From positions 23,725 through 87,724 of the forward strand of contig CAJTJZ010000007.1 of the NCBI GenBank assembly GCA_910576895.1: DNA of 64,000 nucleotides. Reading direction: 5' to 3'. The position numbers were made by a program, and so were the translations under genes. This DNA comes from an uncultured Lachnospiraceae bacterium. Its GTDB lineage: Bacteria; Bacillota; Clostridia; Lachnospirales; Lachnospiraceae. Below, in pieces: positions 7,957 through 16,354 of this stretch. Numbering within the stretch: the stretch's first letter is position 1; the number at the start of each line of letters is the position of its first letter. A model generated the notes under the pieces. That model made no database searches, was not told the DNA's origin, and saw only the letters and a list, made by a program, of their open reading frames with translations.

Positions 7957-8214
7957 ATGAAAGAATTTAAGTATGTAATTACAGATCCAGAAGGAATCCA
8001 TGCACGTCCAGCAGGAGAATTAGTAAAAGCGGCAAAAGAATTTAAGTGCAGTATTAAGCTTGCAAAAGACGGAAAGTCTGGCGATTGCAAAAAGATTTTT
8101 GGAATTATGGGACTTGGCGTAAAAAAGGATAATGAAGTTGTTCTTACTTTTGATGGGGAAGATGAAGAAGCAGCTTATACTGCAATCAGCAAATTTATGC
8201 AGGAAAAATTGTAA
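7957..8214 (+). CDS. ptsH: HPr-like phosphocarrier lacking Ser46
   Basis: 85-residue phosphocarrier that passes phosphate from enzyme I to EIIA domains. His15 sits in the exact signature GIHARPAG. The second regulatory site, Ser46 in Bacillus HPr (KSIMGVMSLG), reads KKIFGIMGLG here, so position 46 is Lys and position 52 is Gly. Such a protein can serve transport but cannot be a substrate of HPr kinase at Ser46 and so should not form the classic CcpA co-repressor. Another, Ser46-bearing HPr elsewhere in the genome is possible. It lies inside the fru operon with its own ribosome site, AAAGGAAG. Confidence 0.94.
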   Translation: MKEFKYVITDPEGIHARPAGELVKAAKEFKCSIKLAKDGKSGDCKKIFGIMGLGVKKDNEVVLTFDGEDEEAAYTAISKFMQEKL

Positions 8215-8245
8215 AAAACCTAGGCTTTGTGCCTGTCAAAGGCTG

Positions 8246-8285
8246 AAAACAGAGTCTTAATTATAAATAATTAGGATTCTGTTTT
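8246..8285 (+). terminator. Intercistronic terminator/attenuator, ptsH-ptsI
   Basis: An 18-bp stem with few mismatches, AAAACAGAGTCTTAATTA (8246-8263) against TAATTAGGATTCTGTTTT (8268-8285), continues into TTTTTCTTT. It lies 31 bp after ptsH and 58 bp before ptsI. It would stop part of the transcription and leave ptsH more abundant than ptsI, or it may separate a ptsI promoter not identified here. Confidence 0.75.
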
Positions 8286-8342
8286 TCTTTATAGCTAAAT
8301 AGTTAAGTTTATTTTTTAAGAATAAAAGGAGGTATGTTATTT

Positions 8343-9995
8343 ATGCAGGTATTTCATGGAAAAAGTGTATTCGCTGGGGTGGCGATTGGAAAAATTCAGG
8401 TTTACAGCAAAGCAGAACAGCAGGTAAAACGTGTAAAAATAGAAGATACAGAAGCAGAGGTTGCACGTTATCGTAAGGCAATTGAAACAGCAAAGGAACA
8501 GCTTGGGGCATTATATGAAAAAGCATTGCAGGAGGTTGGAGAAGCAAATGCAGCAATTTTTGAGATTCATCAAATGATGTTAGAAGATGATGATTATCAA
8601 GAATCTGTAGAAAATATGATCAATGTACAAAAAGTAAATGCAGAATATGCAGTAGCACAGACAGGGGATAATTTTGCAGAAATGTTTGCAGCAATGGAAG
8701 ATGATTATATGCGAGGACGTGCTGCAGATATTAGAGATATTTCAGAGCGTTTATTAACGGTGCTGCATGGTGGAGAAGAAAAGAGTATCAATACAAAAGA
8801 ACCAACGATTATTGTTGCAGATGATCTTGCACCATCGGAAACAGTACAGCTTGATAAAGATATGGTATTATCTTTTGTAACAGCACATGGTTCTGTTAAT
8901 TCTCATACAGCTATTCTTGCAAGGACTATGGGGATTCCAGCACTGATTGGAACGCCACTTCCATTAGATGAAACAATTGATGGAAAACTTGGGATTGTAG
9001 ATGGAACAAATGGTGTGATTTATATTGAACCAGATGAGGAAATACTAAAGAAGATGCAGGCAATTCAACAGGAAGAAAAAGAAAAGAAAGAACTTCTTTT
9101 AAATTTAAAGGGAAAAGAAAATATTACGATAGATGGACAAAAAATTATGCTATATGCCAATATTGGAAATAGTAAAGATTTAGCAACAGTTCTTCAAAAT
9201 GATGCTGGCGGTATTGGGTTATTTCGGAGTGAATTTATCTATCTTGAAAAAGACCATTATCCAACAGAAGAGGAACAATTCCAGATTTATAAAACAGTTG
9301 CAGAAACTATGGGAGAAAAGCGTGTTATTATTCGTACCTTAGATATTGGAGCAGACAAGCAGTGTGATTATTTTGAAATGGCAAAGGAAGATAATCCGGC
9401 AATGGGTTGTCGTGCGATTCGTATTTGTTTGACAAGACCAGAGGTATTTAAAACACAGCTTCGGGCACTATTTCGTGCGAGTGCATTTGGAAAGATTGCC
9501 ATTATGTATCCAATGATTACAAGTGTAAAAGAAGTACGAAAAATTAAAGAAATTGTAGAAGAAGTAAAAGGAGAATTATCAGAACAGGGAATTGAGTATG
9601 GAGAACCAGAACAGGGAATTATGATTGAAACGCCAGCAGCGGCAGTTATTAGTGATATGCTTGCAAAAGAAGTCGATTTCTTTAGTATTGGAACAAATGA
9701 TTTAACACAATATTTATTGGCAATTGATCGTCAAAATACATCGTTAGATGAATTTTTCGATTCTCATCATCCCGCAGTACTTAGAATGATAGCACTTGTA
9801 GTAGAAAATGCACATAAAGCAGGAATTTGGGCGGGAATTTGTGGAGAGTTAGGTGCTGATTTAGAGTTGACACAGGAATTTCTTGCCATGGGTGTTGATG
9901 AATTATCGGTATCTCCAAATAGGATTCTTCCAATTCGTAAAATTGTTCTGGAAACCAATGTGGCAGAATATAAGAAAAATAAACAAGAAATTTGA
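8343..9995 (+). CDS. ptsI: PTS enzyme I, phosphoenolpyruvate-protein phosphotransferase
   Basis: 550-residue general PTS enzyme that takes phosphate from phosphoenolpyruvate and gives it to HPr. The phosphorylated His188 lies in AHGSVNSHTAILART. The C-terminal barrel has the PEP-binding motifs GIGLFRSEF, RTLDIGADK, FFSIGTNDLTQY and the Cys of GICGEL. Length is slightly below the usual 570-575. The start at 8343 is chosen because AAAGGAGG (about 8326-8332) has a 10-base spacer to it and would abut the ATG at 8334. It lies within the fructose operon rather than in a separate ptsHI unit. Confidence 0.96.
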   Translation: MQVFHGKSVFAGVAIGKIQVYSKAEQQVKRVKIEDTEAEVARYRKAIETAKEQLGALYEKALQEVGEANAAIFEIHQMMLEDDDYQESVENMINVQKVNAEYAVAQTGDNFAEMFAAMEDDYMRGRAADIRDISERLLTVLHGGEEKSINTKEPTIIVADDLAPSETVQLDKDMVLSFVTAHGSVNSHTAILARTMGIPALIGTPLPLDETIDGKLGIVDGTNGVIYIEPDEEILKKMQAIQQEEKEKKELLLNLKGKENITIDGQKIMLYANIGNSKDLATVLQNDAGGIGLFRSEFIYLEKDHYPTEEEQFQIYKTVAETMGEKRVIIRTLDIGADKQCDYFEMAKEDNPAMGCRAIRICLTRPEVFKTQLRALFRASAFGKIAIMYPMITSVKEVRKIKEIVEEVKGELSEQGIEYGEPEQGIMIETPAAAVISDMLAKEVDFFSIGTNDLTQYLLAIDRQNTSLDEFFDSHHPAVLRMIALVVENAHKAGIWAGICGELGADLELTQEFLAMGVDELSVSPNRILPIRKIVLETNVAEYKKNKQEI

Positions 9996-10015
9996 TAATA
10001 AATGAGTGATGTAGT

Positions 10016-10762
10016 ATGTTATCAGAACAAAGGCATGAAATAATTTTAAGACTGTTGGAGGAAAAAAGAAGCATTACAGTCATAGAATTGACAAAACTTC
10101 TAAATATTTCTGAATCAACAGCTAGAAGAGATATTACCATATTAGATAAAGCTGGAAAATTAGTGAAAGTATTTGGAGGTGCAATATGTTCCGATAATGT
10201 CTATTTATCGGCAGAACCAACAGTAGCACAAAAAACAGAAATTAATAAAGAAGAAAAGAAAAAAATTGCAAGATATGCGGTTTCTTTTATTAGACCACAT
10301 GATTTTATTTATCTTGATGCAGGAACAACAACAGGATATATGATTGATTTTCTTCAAGAAAAAAATATTACTGTTGTAACAAATGCAGTTGCACATGCAC
10401 AAAGACTAGCAACAGTGGGGATTCATGTGCTTTTAGTCGGTGGAACGCTAAAAGGATCAACAGAAGCCATTGTAGGAACAACCACAGTATTGATGTTAAA
10501 AGACTATCATTTTAGTAAAGGTTTTTTTGGAACAAATGGTGTTAGTAAAAAAGCAGGGTTTACTACACCAGATGATAGTGAAGCATTAGTGAAAAAAACA
10601 GCATTAGAACAATGTAAAAAATCATATATCCTTTGTGATTATAGTAAATTTAATATTGTTAGTTCCGTAGAATTTGCACCTTTAACGGCAGGAACGATTA
10701 TAACAGATAGAGAAATAGAGGATTTTAAAGAGATTGCTGATATCATTTTCTGTCCAGTGTAA
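10016..10762 (+). CDS. DeoR-family regulator of the fructose operon
   Basis: 248-residue repressor. The N-terminal winged helix (residues 1-57: RHEIILRLLEEKRSITVIEL, ISESTARRDI) is followed by the sugar-phosphate sensing domain of the family (GGAICSDN, YLDAGTTTGYMIDFL, NGVSKKAGFTTPDDSEA, SKFNIVSSVEF). It is the last gene of the operon, 20 bp after ptsI, and is followed by a terminator. By family precedent it would release the operator near the fru promoter when fructose 1-phosphate or a related ester accumulates. It is equivalent to FruR in other Firmicutes. Confidence 0.92.
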   Translation: MLSEQRHEIILRLLEEKRSITVIELTKLLNISESTARRDITILDKAGKLVKVFGGAICSDNVYLSAEPTVAQKTEINKEEKKKIARYAVSFIRPHDFIYLDAGTTTGYMIDFLQEKNITVVTNAVAHAQRLATVGIHVLLVGGTLKGSTEAIVGTTTVLMLKDYHFSKGFFGTNGVSKKAGFTTPDDSEALVKKTALEQCKKSYILCDYSKFNIVSSVEFAPLTAGTIITDREIEDFKEIADIIFCPV

Positions 10763-10782
10763 ATATACTACGAATAAAAAAG

Positions 10783-10823
10783 TATCCCCATAAAGTAGAG
10801 AAAGTTTATATTTTATGGGGATA
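10783..10823 (+). terminator. fru operon terminator
   Basis: TATCCCCATAAA (10783-10794) pairs perfectly with TTTATGGGGATA (10812-10823) and continues into TTTTTCTTT, 20 bp after the DeoR stop codon. Confidence 0.9.
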
Positions 10824-10829
10824 TTTTTC

Positions 10830-10858
10830 TTTACAAAGTTTGAGAATTTAGGTATAAT
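10830..10858 (+). promoter_or_regulatory. Promoter of the SprA-like gene
   Basis: TTTACA (10830-10835), 17 bp and TATAAT (10853-10858) lie directly after the fru terminator and 55 bp before the next start codon. AAGGGGG precedes that start. Confidence 0.75.
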
Positions 10859-10913
10859 CAAAAGAAAGAGAAAAAAAGAAAAATGATCATTCATTTTTTT
10901 AAGGGGGATTTTT

Positions 10914-11414
10914 ATGACATTACAAGCAATAGGTACATCTTCCTATTTTCCAAATAATTATACTACAGGTAATGCACAACAGCAAAAAGATCAAATAGAA
11001 CCTGCTACAAATCCAGAGGAAATAAAAAAGCCCGGAAGAGCTTCTTCCCCAGAAGAATGCCAAACTTGCAAGGAACGAAAATATCAAGATGGTTCTAATG
11101 AAGGAAATGTTTCCTTTAAGTCTGCTGCCCATATTTCAAGAAATGCTGCTGGTGCTGTAGTTCGTGCCCATGAGGGGGAACATGTAGCGAATGCTTATGC
11201 TAAGGCAGAAAAAAATAATGGAAAAGTAATTAATGCTTCTGTTTCTATCCATACGGCTGTTTGCCCAGAATGTGGACGTACTTATGTTTCTGGAGGAACT
11301 ACGAATACTACAATTAAATATAGTAGTGAAACAAATACAAATCCTTATGAACAAGATCAAAAAGCAAAAGATAGTGCTAGTTTGCTTGGTGCTAATCGTG
11401 ATTTTCTTTTCTGA
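10914..11414 (+). CDS. SprA-related HExxH putative metallopeptidase
   Basis: 166-residue protein without signal peptide or membrane segment. Residues 86-90 read HEGEH within VVRAHEGEHVANA, a zinc-metallopeptidase HExxH motif. Two cysteine pairs flank it, C49/C52 (CQTC, followed by KYQDGSNE) and C117/C120 (CPECGRTYVSGG). This matches, from memory, the SprA-related family, in which a short disordered N-terminus precedes the metal motif. No protease activity or substrate is known to me for it. It has its own promoter and lies between the fru operon and the MIF-like gene. Confidence 0.75.
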   Translation: MTLQAIGTSSYFPNNYTTGNAQQQKDQIEPATNPEEIKKPGRASSPEECQTCKERKYQDGSNEGNVSFKSAAHISRNAAGAVVRAHEGEHVANAYAKAEKNNGKVINASVSIHTAVCPECGRTYVSGGTTNTTIKYSSETNTNPYEQDQKAKDSASLLGANRDFLF

Positions 11415-11496
11415 TTTTATAATATCGAAAAAAAAGAATATAATTATGATATGATTTATTTAATATTATTTTATATAGAAGAAAGGAAGGAACGCT

Positions 11497-11841
11497 ATGC
11501 CATTTATTAATGCAAAAGTAACAGTAAAAATGAGTGAGGAAAAGAAGGAAACAATAAAAGAAAAACTTGGAAAAGCAATTTCTACAATTCCGGGAAAGTC
11601 GGAAAGCTGGCTAATGGTTGGCTTTGAGGATTCTTATGATTTATATTTTCAGGGAAATAAAAATGCAGAAAGTGCTTTTATTGAAGTGAAAGTATTTGGT
11701 GGAGCATCTTCTAGTGTTTATAATAAAATGACAGGGCAGCTTTGTAGTATTTTTGAAGAAGAACTTGGAATTCCTGCCAATCGAATTTATATAAAATACG
11801 AGGCAGTTGCTGATTGGGGCTGGAATGGAAGCAATCTTTAA
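11497..11841 (+). CDS. MIF/phenylpyruvate tautomerase family protein
   Basis: 114 residues, the normal length of a macrophage migration inhibitory factor homologue. The catalytic Pro follows the initiator Met (MPFINAK). Other family marks are SWLMVGFED near residue 38, the helix YNKMTGQLCSIFEEELGI and the C-terminal WGWNG that corresponds to the NxGWN end of MIF. The enzyme would be a small trimeric cytoplasmic tautomerase; the physiological substrate is unknown. Bacterial MIF homologues occur in several gut Clostridia. GAAAGGAAGGAAC sets the start and a terminator follows. Confidence 0.9.
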   Translation: MPFINAKVTVKMSEEKKETIKEKLGKAISTIPGKSESWLMVGFEDSYDLYFQGNKNAESAFIEVKVFGGASSSVYNKMTGQLCSIFEEELGIPANRIYIKYEAVADWGWNGSNL

Positions 11842-11896
11842 TAAGCACAGATTTGCTATTCTTTGATGTAATCATTTATTATATATACAAAAAAAT

Positions 11897-11930
11897 AAAA
11901 ATACTGTTGTTAATTTATAGCAGTATTTTT
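11897..11930 (+). terminator. Intrinsic terminator after the MIF-like gene
   Basis: AAAAATACTG (11897-11906) pairs with CAGTATTTTT (11921-11930), followed by GTTTTTTTA. Confidence 0.85.
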
Positions 11931-12098
11931 GTTTTTTTATTGGAAAATTTTATCAGATCCTAGAAATTTATGGATTCCTTACGGAAATGACAAATTTTTG
12001 TTACATTTCGCTCATAATATAATACGGAATTTAATTATATTTATTATATAGAAAAGATAGAATAAAAGCAGGCAAGCTTAGGAAGGAAGAAAGAAGAC

Positions 12099-15000
12099 GT
12101 GGCGGTATTTAAGATGGATTTAGAACAGAGAAGAAAAAGAGAAGAAAAAGGAAAGAGAAATATAGGAAATAAGCTTTGCTTTATGGTATTGTTTCTTTTT
12201 TTTGTATGTACAGGAAAGACGGTATATGCAGCAGAAGCAACACTGCGAATTATTTCAACAACTGATTTGCATAATCAATTATCTGTAGAATATTATGATA
12301 ATGCAGGAGAAAAGTCAAAAGGAAGTCTGGCAAAAGTATCTACCTTAATTAAAGAAGCACGTGCTTCTTTAGTAACAGGAAGTTCCGTTACAGTAGATGT
12401 AGGTGATACTATTTATGGCTATGGTAGTGACTATATTTATGAAAATGATAATGACGCTGTACAGCCAATGTATGCAGCTATGAAAGAAATTGGATATGAT
12501 GCGATTACATTAGGAAATCATGATTTTGATTATGGTGTTCCTTATATTAAGAAACAGATAGAAAAATCAGGATTTTATAATATTTGTACTGTGGCAAATG
12601 TATTTGATGCAGTTACAAAAAAAAGAACATGGAAAAATTATATTATGGTAACAAAACAATGTCTTGCTACCGATGGAAATTCTTATCCAGTAGATATTGC
12701 AATTATTGGTGTAACACGTCCTGCACTGTCCAATTACAGTACCCATACAGGAGAACTGACAACAGAAGATATGGTGGAACAGACAAAGGAGCAAGCGAAA
12801 CTTGCAAAAGAAAATGGTGCAGATGTTGTTCTTGTGATTGCACATACTGGGATTGGTTCAGAAAATCCAGAACCTTTTAGTGAAAATATGGGATATGCCT
12901 TAGCAGGGCTTTCTGATGTAGATGCTGTTATGTGTGGACATCTTCATGAGAATTTTCCATCAACAAGTAATAATTCCGCAAAATATTATGATCTTGCAGA
13001 TGTAGATGAAAAGACAGGATTGATGAGAAATAAGCCTGTAATTATGATTCAAGATAGGGGTCGTGGGATTGGTGTTGCTGATTTAACTTTAAAGATAGCG
13101 AAAGATGGGGCTGTTAATGTTGCAGGAGCAACAAGTTCTAAAATTGTTTATTGTAATAAGAATACACAAGAAGATCCTGCTATTTTAAAATATAAATCAT
13201 TATTTGATGAAAAAATTAAGAATACTTATAAAGAAAGTTTTGTAACATTAGAAGATGGAGAAAATATTCAAAATTATTTTGGTTATTTGGAGGATAATGC
13301 TGCTATTCAACTGAATAATGAATGTAAAATCAGAGAGGGTTTGATGTTTCAAGCAGAACGGGATAATGCTTATAAATCCTATCCTATTATTGCCGCAAGT
13401 AATTATAAAAAGACAGGTTCAGAAGGAATTGATGATTATGTTACAATTAATGGTTTTTTAACGATGAAAGATCTTTTGGGAATACAAACATATAATCGTG
13501 ATTATCTTATGATTTATCGTATTTCTGGTACACAATTAAAAGAATGGTTGGAATGGATTGCCAGTATTTATGGATATTGGGATAATGCAGCTTCTTTTTC
13601 TGATACTTCCATGCAAAGCATTTTATCAAGTAGAGGATTACAGTCACTACAATCTTCTTTATGGATTGAGGATTGGAAAAATTTTACTGTTTTTGATGGC
13701 GTTGAGTATGAATTTAATATGTCAAATGCTCCAAAATATAACCGTTATGGGGAAGTTATGAATGCTTCTTCTAGTCGTGTATCAAAACTTACGTATAATG
13801 GACAGGCAGTAGCAGATGATATGCAGTTTTTACTTGTAATAGAAAGAAACCTTATTTATAATAATCCTGTGGTTGGTGCTGAAATTTTAAATCAGAGAGT
13901 GAAAAATACACGTACTTATTTTGTAAATGATTTAAAGGATTATGTCGTAGAATTAGATAAGTTTGGAAAATTAAAGCCATCTTGTGATAATAACTGGAAT
14001 GTTACTATGAATGCAGGGGACAATTACTTAATTCGTTCTACGATTAATTCAAAAGAAGTGGCAAAAGAGAAAAGCTGGTATAAAGAGATATTAGCAGAAA
14101 CAGCAGAATTTGTTTATTATCAAGCAAAATTTGATGGAATGGCACAAGCAGATACTTCTGGACCAACGCTTGTGATTGGCTCTACAAATAAGATAAAGAC
14201 AAATCGTGATATTTTTATTGCTGTACAGGCAACGGATAAATCTGGTATTGCTTCTTTACAATATGCAAAGGGAGAGTATAGTGCAGGAGATAGCATTTGG
14301 AATTTTGGCAGTGCAGGAACAATTTCTGGTTCAGGTTTTTCAGTTACAGAAAATGGAACATATTCTGTTATGGCAAGAGATACACAAGGAAATGCTACTG
14401 TAAAATATATTACAATTAATAATTTGGATAAAACTATTTTGCAAGTACCAGAATTGGAATCTTATACAAATAAGAAAAGCGGTATTTCAGGATATGCAGA
14501 ACCGCTTGCGACTGTTTATGTAGAACTTGGTGATGTAACTTATACAACAGTAGTGGCAGATACTGGCACTTTTTTCTGTGAACTTCCTCATCAGGATTCT
14601 GGCACAAAACTTTCTGTTTATGTCATGGATGACAGTGGCCGTCGTAGTGATAAAGTGGAAGTTGTAACAGGACATACAGGGCCAAATTATCCAAGTGTAG
14701 AAGGATTAGATAATAAATCAAAATATATTACAGGGCAATTAAATAATGAATCATATTGTCAAATTTTTGCAGTGATTGGCACAAAGGTTTATGTTAGTAA
14801 AAATGGTGGTAAGGAAGCATATATTGCATCTACCAAATATAGCACTTCCAAAACGATTGTAGAAACAGCATATAAAGAAACAAATGGCAGCTTTAGTTTA
14901 AAGGTTGCAGTACAGAATGCAAATAAAGATGTGAAAGTATTTGCTGTAGATACGATTGGACGTGTTAGTGCAGTAAATAATTTTAAAGTAGAAGAAGTAG

Positions 15001-16094
15001 CACCAAATAAACCAACGATTTATAAGGTTTCTGATGCAGAACAGGTAGTTTATGGAAAAATTTCAAGTCCTGTTTCTGGCAGTGCTTATACAATAGATAT
15101 GCAAGTAGATGCACAAACGTATACGTATGATATGATTTCTGATCAAAATGGATATTTTGAAATACCAGTAGAGAATTTGCAGGAAGGAATGGAGGTTTCC
15201 GTAACAGTATCCGATACTGTAGAAGGACAAGTGCGTACTAGTGCAAAGACAACAACGGAAGTAGTGACTTGTGCAAGTTATGCAGGTGTTTATGGCTATA
15301 TTGATTTTGATGAAGTAACAGATAAAACAACAGCATTAACAGGACGAATCCTGCAATCTGGCTATGAAAAAGTGTTTATTAAATTAAATGAACAGCATTA
15401 TACCTTACCATTAGATGAAAATAGACAATTCCGCCTTGATTTAGAGCAGCAGCTTACTCCGGGAACAAAAATTTATGCTGTACTTCGTGAAAATCAAGGA
15501 AAGCTGACAGATACAGCAATTATTTCTGTAGAAAAAGCACCAGCATTACAGCCAACCGTATTAACAGCATTTATTTATAATACAACAAAGACGGTACAGA
15601 TTGTTAGTGAGGAAGATTGTACTGCCTATGTAAAAATTGGTGATCAAACCTTCACTTGTGATACACCAAAAGAAGATGAATTTTATGGCGGATATGTATA
15701 TAATGTAAAAGTAAAAAATATTTCTGCAAGAGAAGATATTGTAATCTATATGTTGAATGATGCTGGAAAGAGTAAGCAGGTATTTGGCACAGTAAAGGGG
15801 AAAAAACCAGAAATTCGTTCTCTAAAAAAGATTACATACAAGCAGAAAAAATTAGAAGGACGTGTAGGGCTTTATTTATCACCAGATTCTGAAGCAAAAA
15901 ATGTAACAGCAAAAACAACAAATACAAAAGTTTATGCAAAAACTGGCGGAAAACAATATGTTGGAACAGTAAAGAAGGACGGAAAATTTAAGATTAAATT
16001 CCCAGCAAAAATGAAGTCAGGAAAGAAAATTAAGGTATGGGCAGTTAATGACTTTGGTGGCAAGGGAAAAGTAGTCATTACGACAGTAAAATAA
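12099..16094 (+). CDS. Secreted 5'-nucleotidase/cyclic phosphodiesterase, multidomain
   Basis: 1331-residue exported enzyme. A long basic N-region precedes a hydrophobic signal core and a cleavage site at about VYA-AEA (residue 44). The metallophosphatase domain carries TTDLHN (54-59), DVGDTIYG (about 99-106), GNHDFDYG (about 138-145) and GHLHEN (about 280). A 5'-nucleotidase C-terminal domain follows (about 370-600). The remaining 600 residues are beta-rich Ig/Big-like repeats (each with TGRI, GYAEP or TGQL-type turns) and end in a very basic Lys-rich module that may bind the wall; no LPXTG is present. The start is GTG at 12099 or ATG at 12114; AGGAAGGAAGAAAG upstream serves either. It would scavenge nucleotides at the cell surface. 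Confidence 0.92.
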   Translation: MAVFKMDLEQRRKREEKGKRNIGNKLCFMVLFLFFVCTGKTVYAAEATLRIISTTDLHNQLSVEYYDNAGEKSKGSLAKVSTLIKEARASLVTGSSVTVDVGDTIYGYGSDYIYENDNDAVQPMYAAMKEIGYDAITLGNHDFDYGVPYIKKQIEKSGFYNICTVANVFDAVTKKRTWKNYIMVTKQCLATDGNSYPVDIAIIGVTRPALSNYSTHTGELTTEDMVEQTKEQAKLAKENGADVVLVIAHTGIGSENPEPFSENMGYALAGLSDVDAVMCGHLHENFPSTSNNSAKYYDLADVDEKTGLMRNKPVIMIQDRGRGIGVADLTLKIAKDGAVNVAGATSSKIVYCNKNTQEDPAILKYKSLFDEKIKNTYKESFVTLEDGENIQNYFGYLEDNAAIQLNNECKIREGLMFQAERDNAYKSYPIIAASNYKKTGSEGIDDYVTINGFLTMKDLLGIQTYNRDYLMIYRISGTQLKEWLEWIASIYGYWDNAASFSDTSMQSILSSRGLQSLQSSLWIEDWKNFTVFDGVEYEFNMSNAPKYNRYGEVMNASSSRVSKLTYNGQAVADDMQFLLVIERNLIYNNPVVGAEILNQRVKNTRTYFVNDLKDYVVELDKFGKLKPSCDNNWNVTMNAGDNYLIRSTINSKEVAKEKSWYKEILAETAEFVYYQAKFDGMAQADTSGPTLVIGSTNKIKTNRDIFIAVQATDKSGIASLQYAKGEYSAGDSIWNFGSAGTISGSGFSVTENGTYSVMARDTQGNATVKYITINNLDKTILQVPELESYTNKKSGISGYAEPLATVYVELGDVTYTTVVADTGTFFCELPHQDSGTKLSVYVMDDSGRRSDKVEVVTGHTGPNYPSVEGLDNKSKYITGQLNNESYCQIFAVIGTKVYVSKNGGKEAYIASTKYSTSKTIVETAYKETNGSFSLKVAVQNANKDVKVFAVDTIGRVSAVNNFKVEEVAPNKPTIYKVSDAEQVVYGKISSPVSGSAYTIDMQVDAQTYTYDMISDQNGYFEIPVENLQEGMEVSVTVSDTVEGQVRTSAKTTTEVVTCASYAGVYGYIDFDEVTDKTTALTGRILQSGYEKVFIKLNEQHYTLPLDENRQFRLDLEQQLTPGTKIYAVLRENQGKLTDTAIISVEKAPALQPTVLTAFIYNTTKTVQIVSEEDCTAYVKIGDQTFTCDTPKEDEFYGGYVYNVKVKNISAREDIVIYMLNDAGKSKQVFGTVKGKKPEIRSLKKITYKQKKLEGRVGLYLSPDSEAKNVTAKTTNTKVYAKTGGKQYVGTVKKDGKFKIKFPAKMKSGKKIKVWAVNDFGGKGKVVITTVK

Positions 16095-16122
16095 TCAATA
16101 TAGTAAAAATATAAAAAAGTAT

Positions 16123-16151
16123 TTGTGAAGCTATGGAATTTATGATATAAT
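16123..16151 (+). promoter_or_regulatory. glgB promoter
   Basis: TTGTGA (16123-16128), 17 bp and TATAAT (16146-16151) lie about 200 bp upstream of glgB, which predicts a long untranslated leader starting near 16158. Confidence 0.7.
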
Positions 16152-16288
16152 AAATAAGGCATAAAATAATCATAAGAAATGGAAGCTTCTTAAAGACGTT
16201 ATCACAAAATTATTAATAAATATAAAAAAGATGGATTATTTATTTAATGCCTATGATAGAAAATGATAGGTATGTATTAAAAAATTTT

Positions 16289-16319
16289 ATGGGAATGGCC
16301 GTAGGATGGACATTCCCAT
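16289..16319 (+). terminator. Terminator-like hairpin in the glgB leader
   Basis: ATGGGAATG (16289-16297) pairs with CATTCCCAT (16311-16319) and continues into TTTTTAAAA. It lies after the predicted promoter and 36 bp before the glgB start. It may be the terminator of the upstream gene or an attenuator of glgB; the sequence does not show an alternative fold clearly. Confidence 0.7.
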
Positions 16320-16354
16320 TTTTAAAATAATTAAGAAGAAAAGAGAGGGATAGT

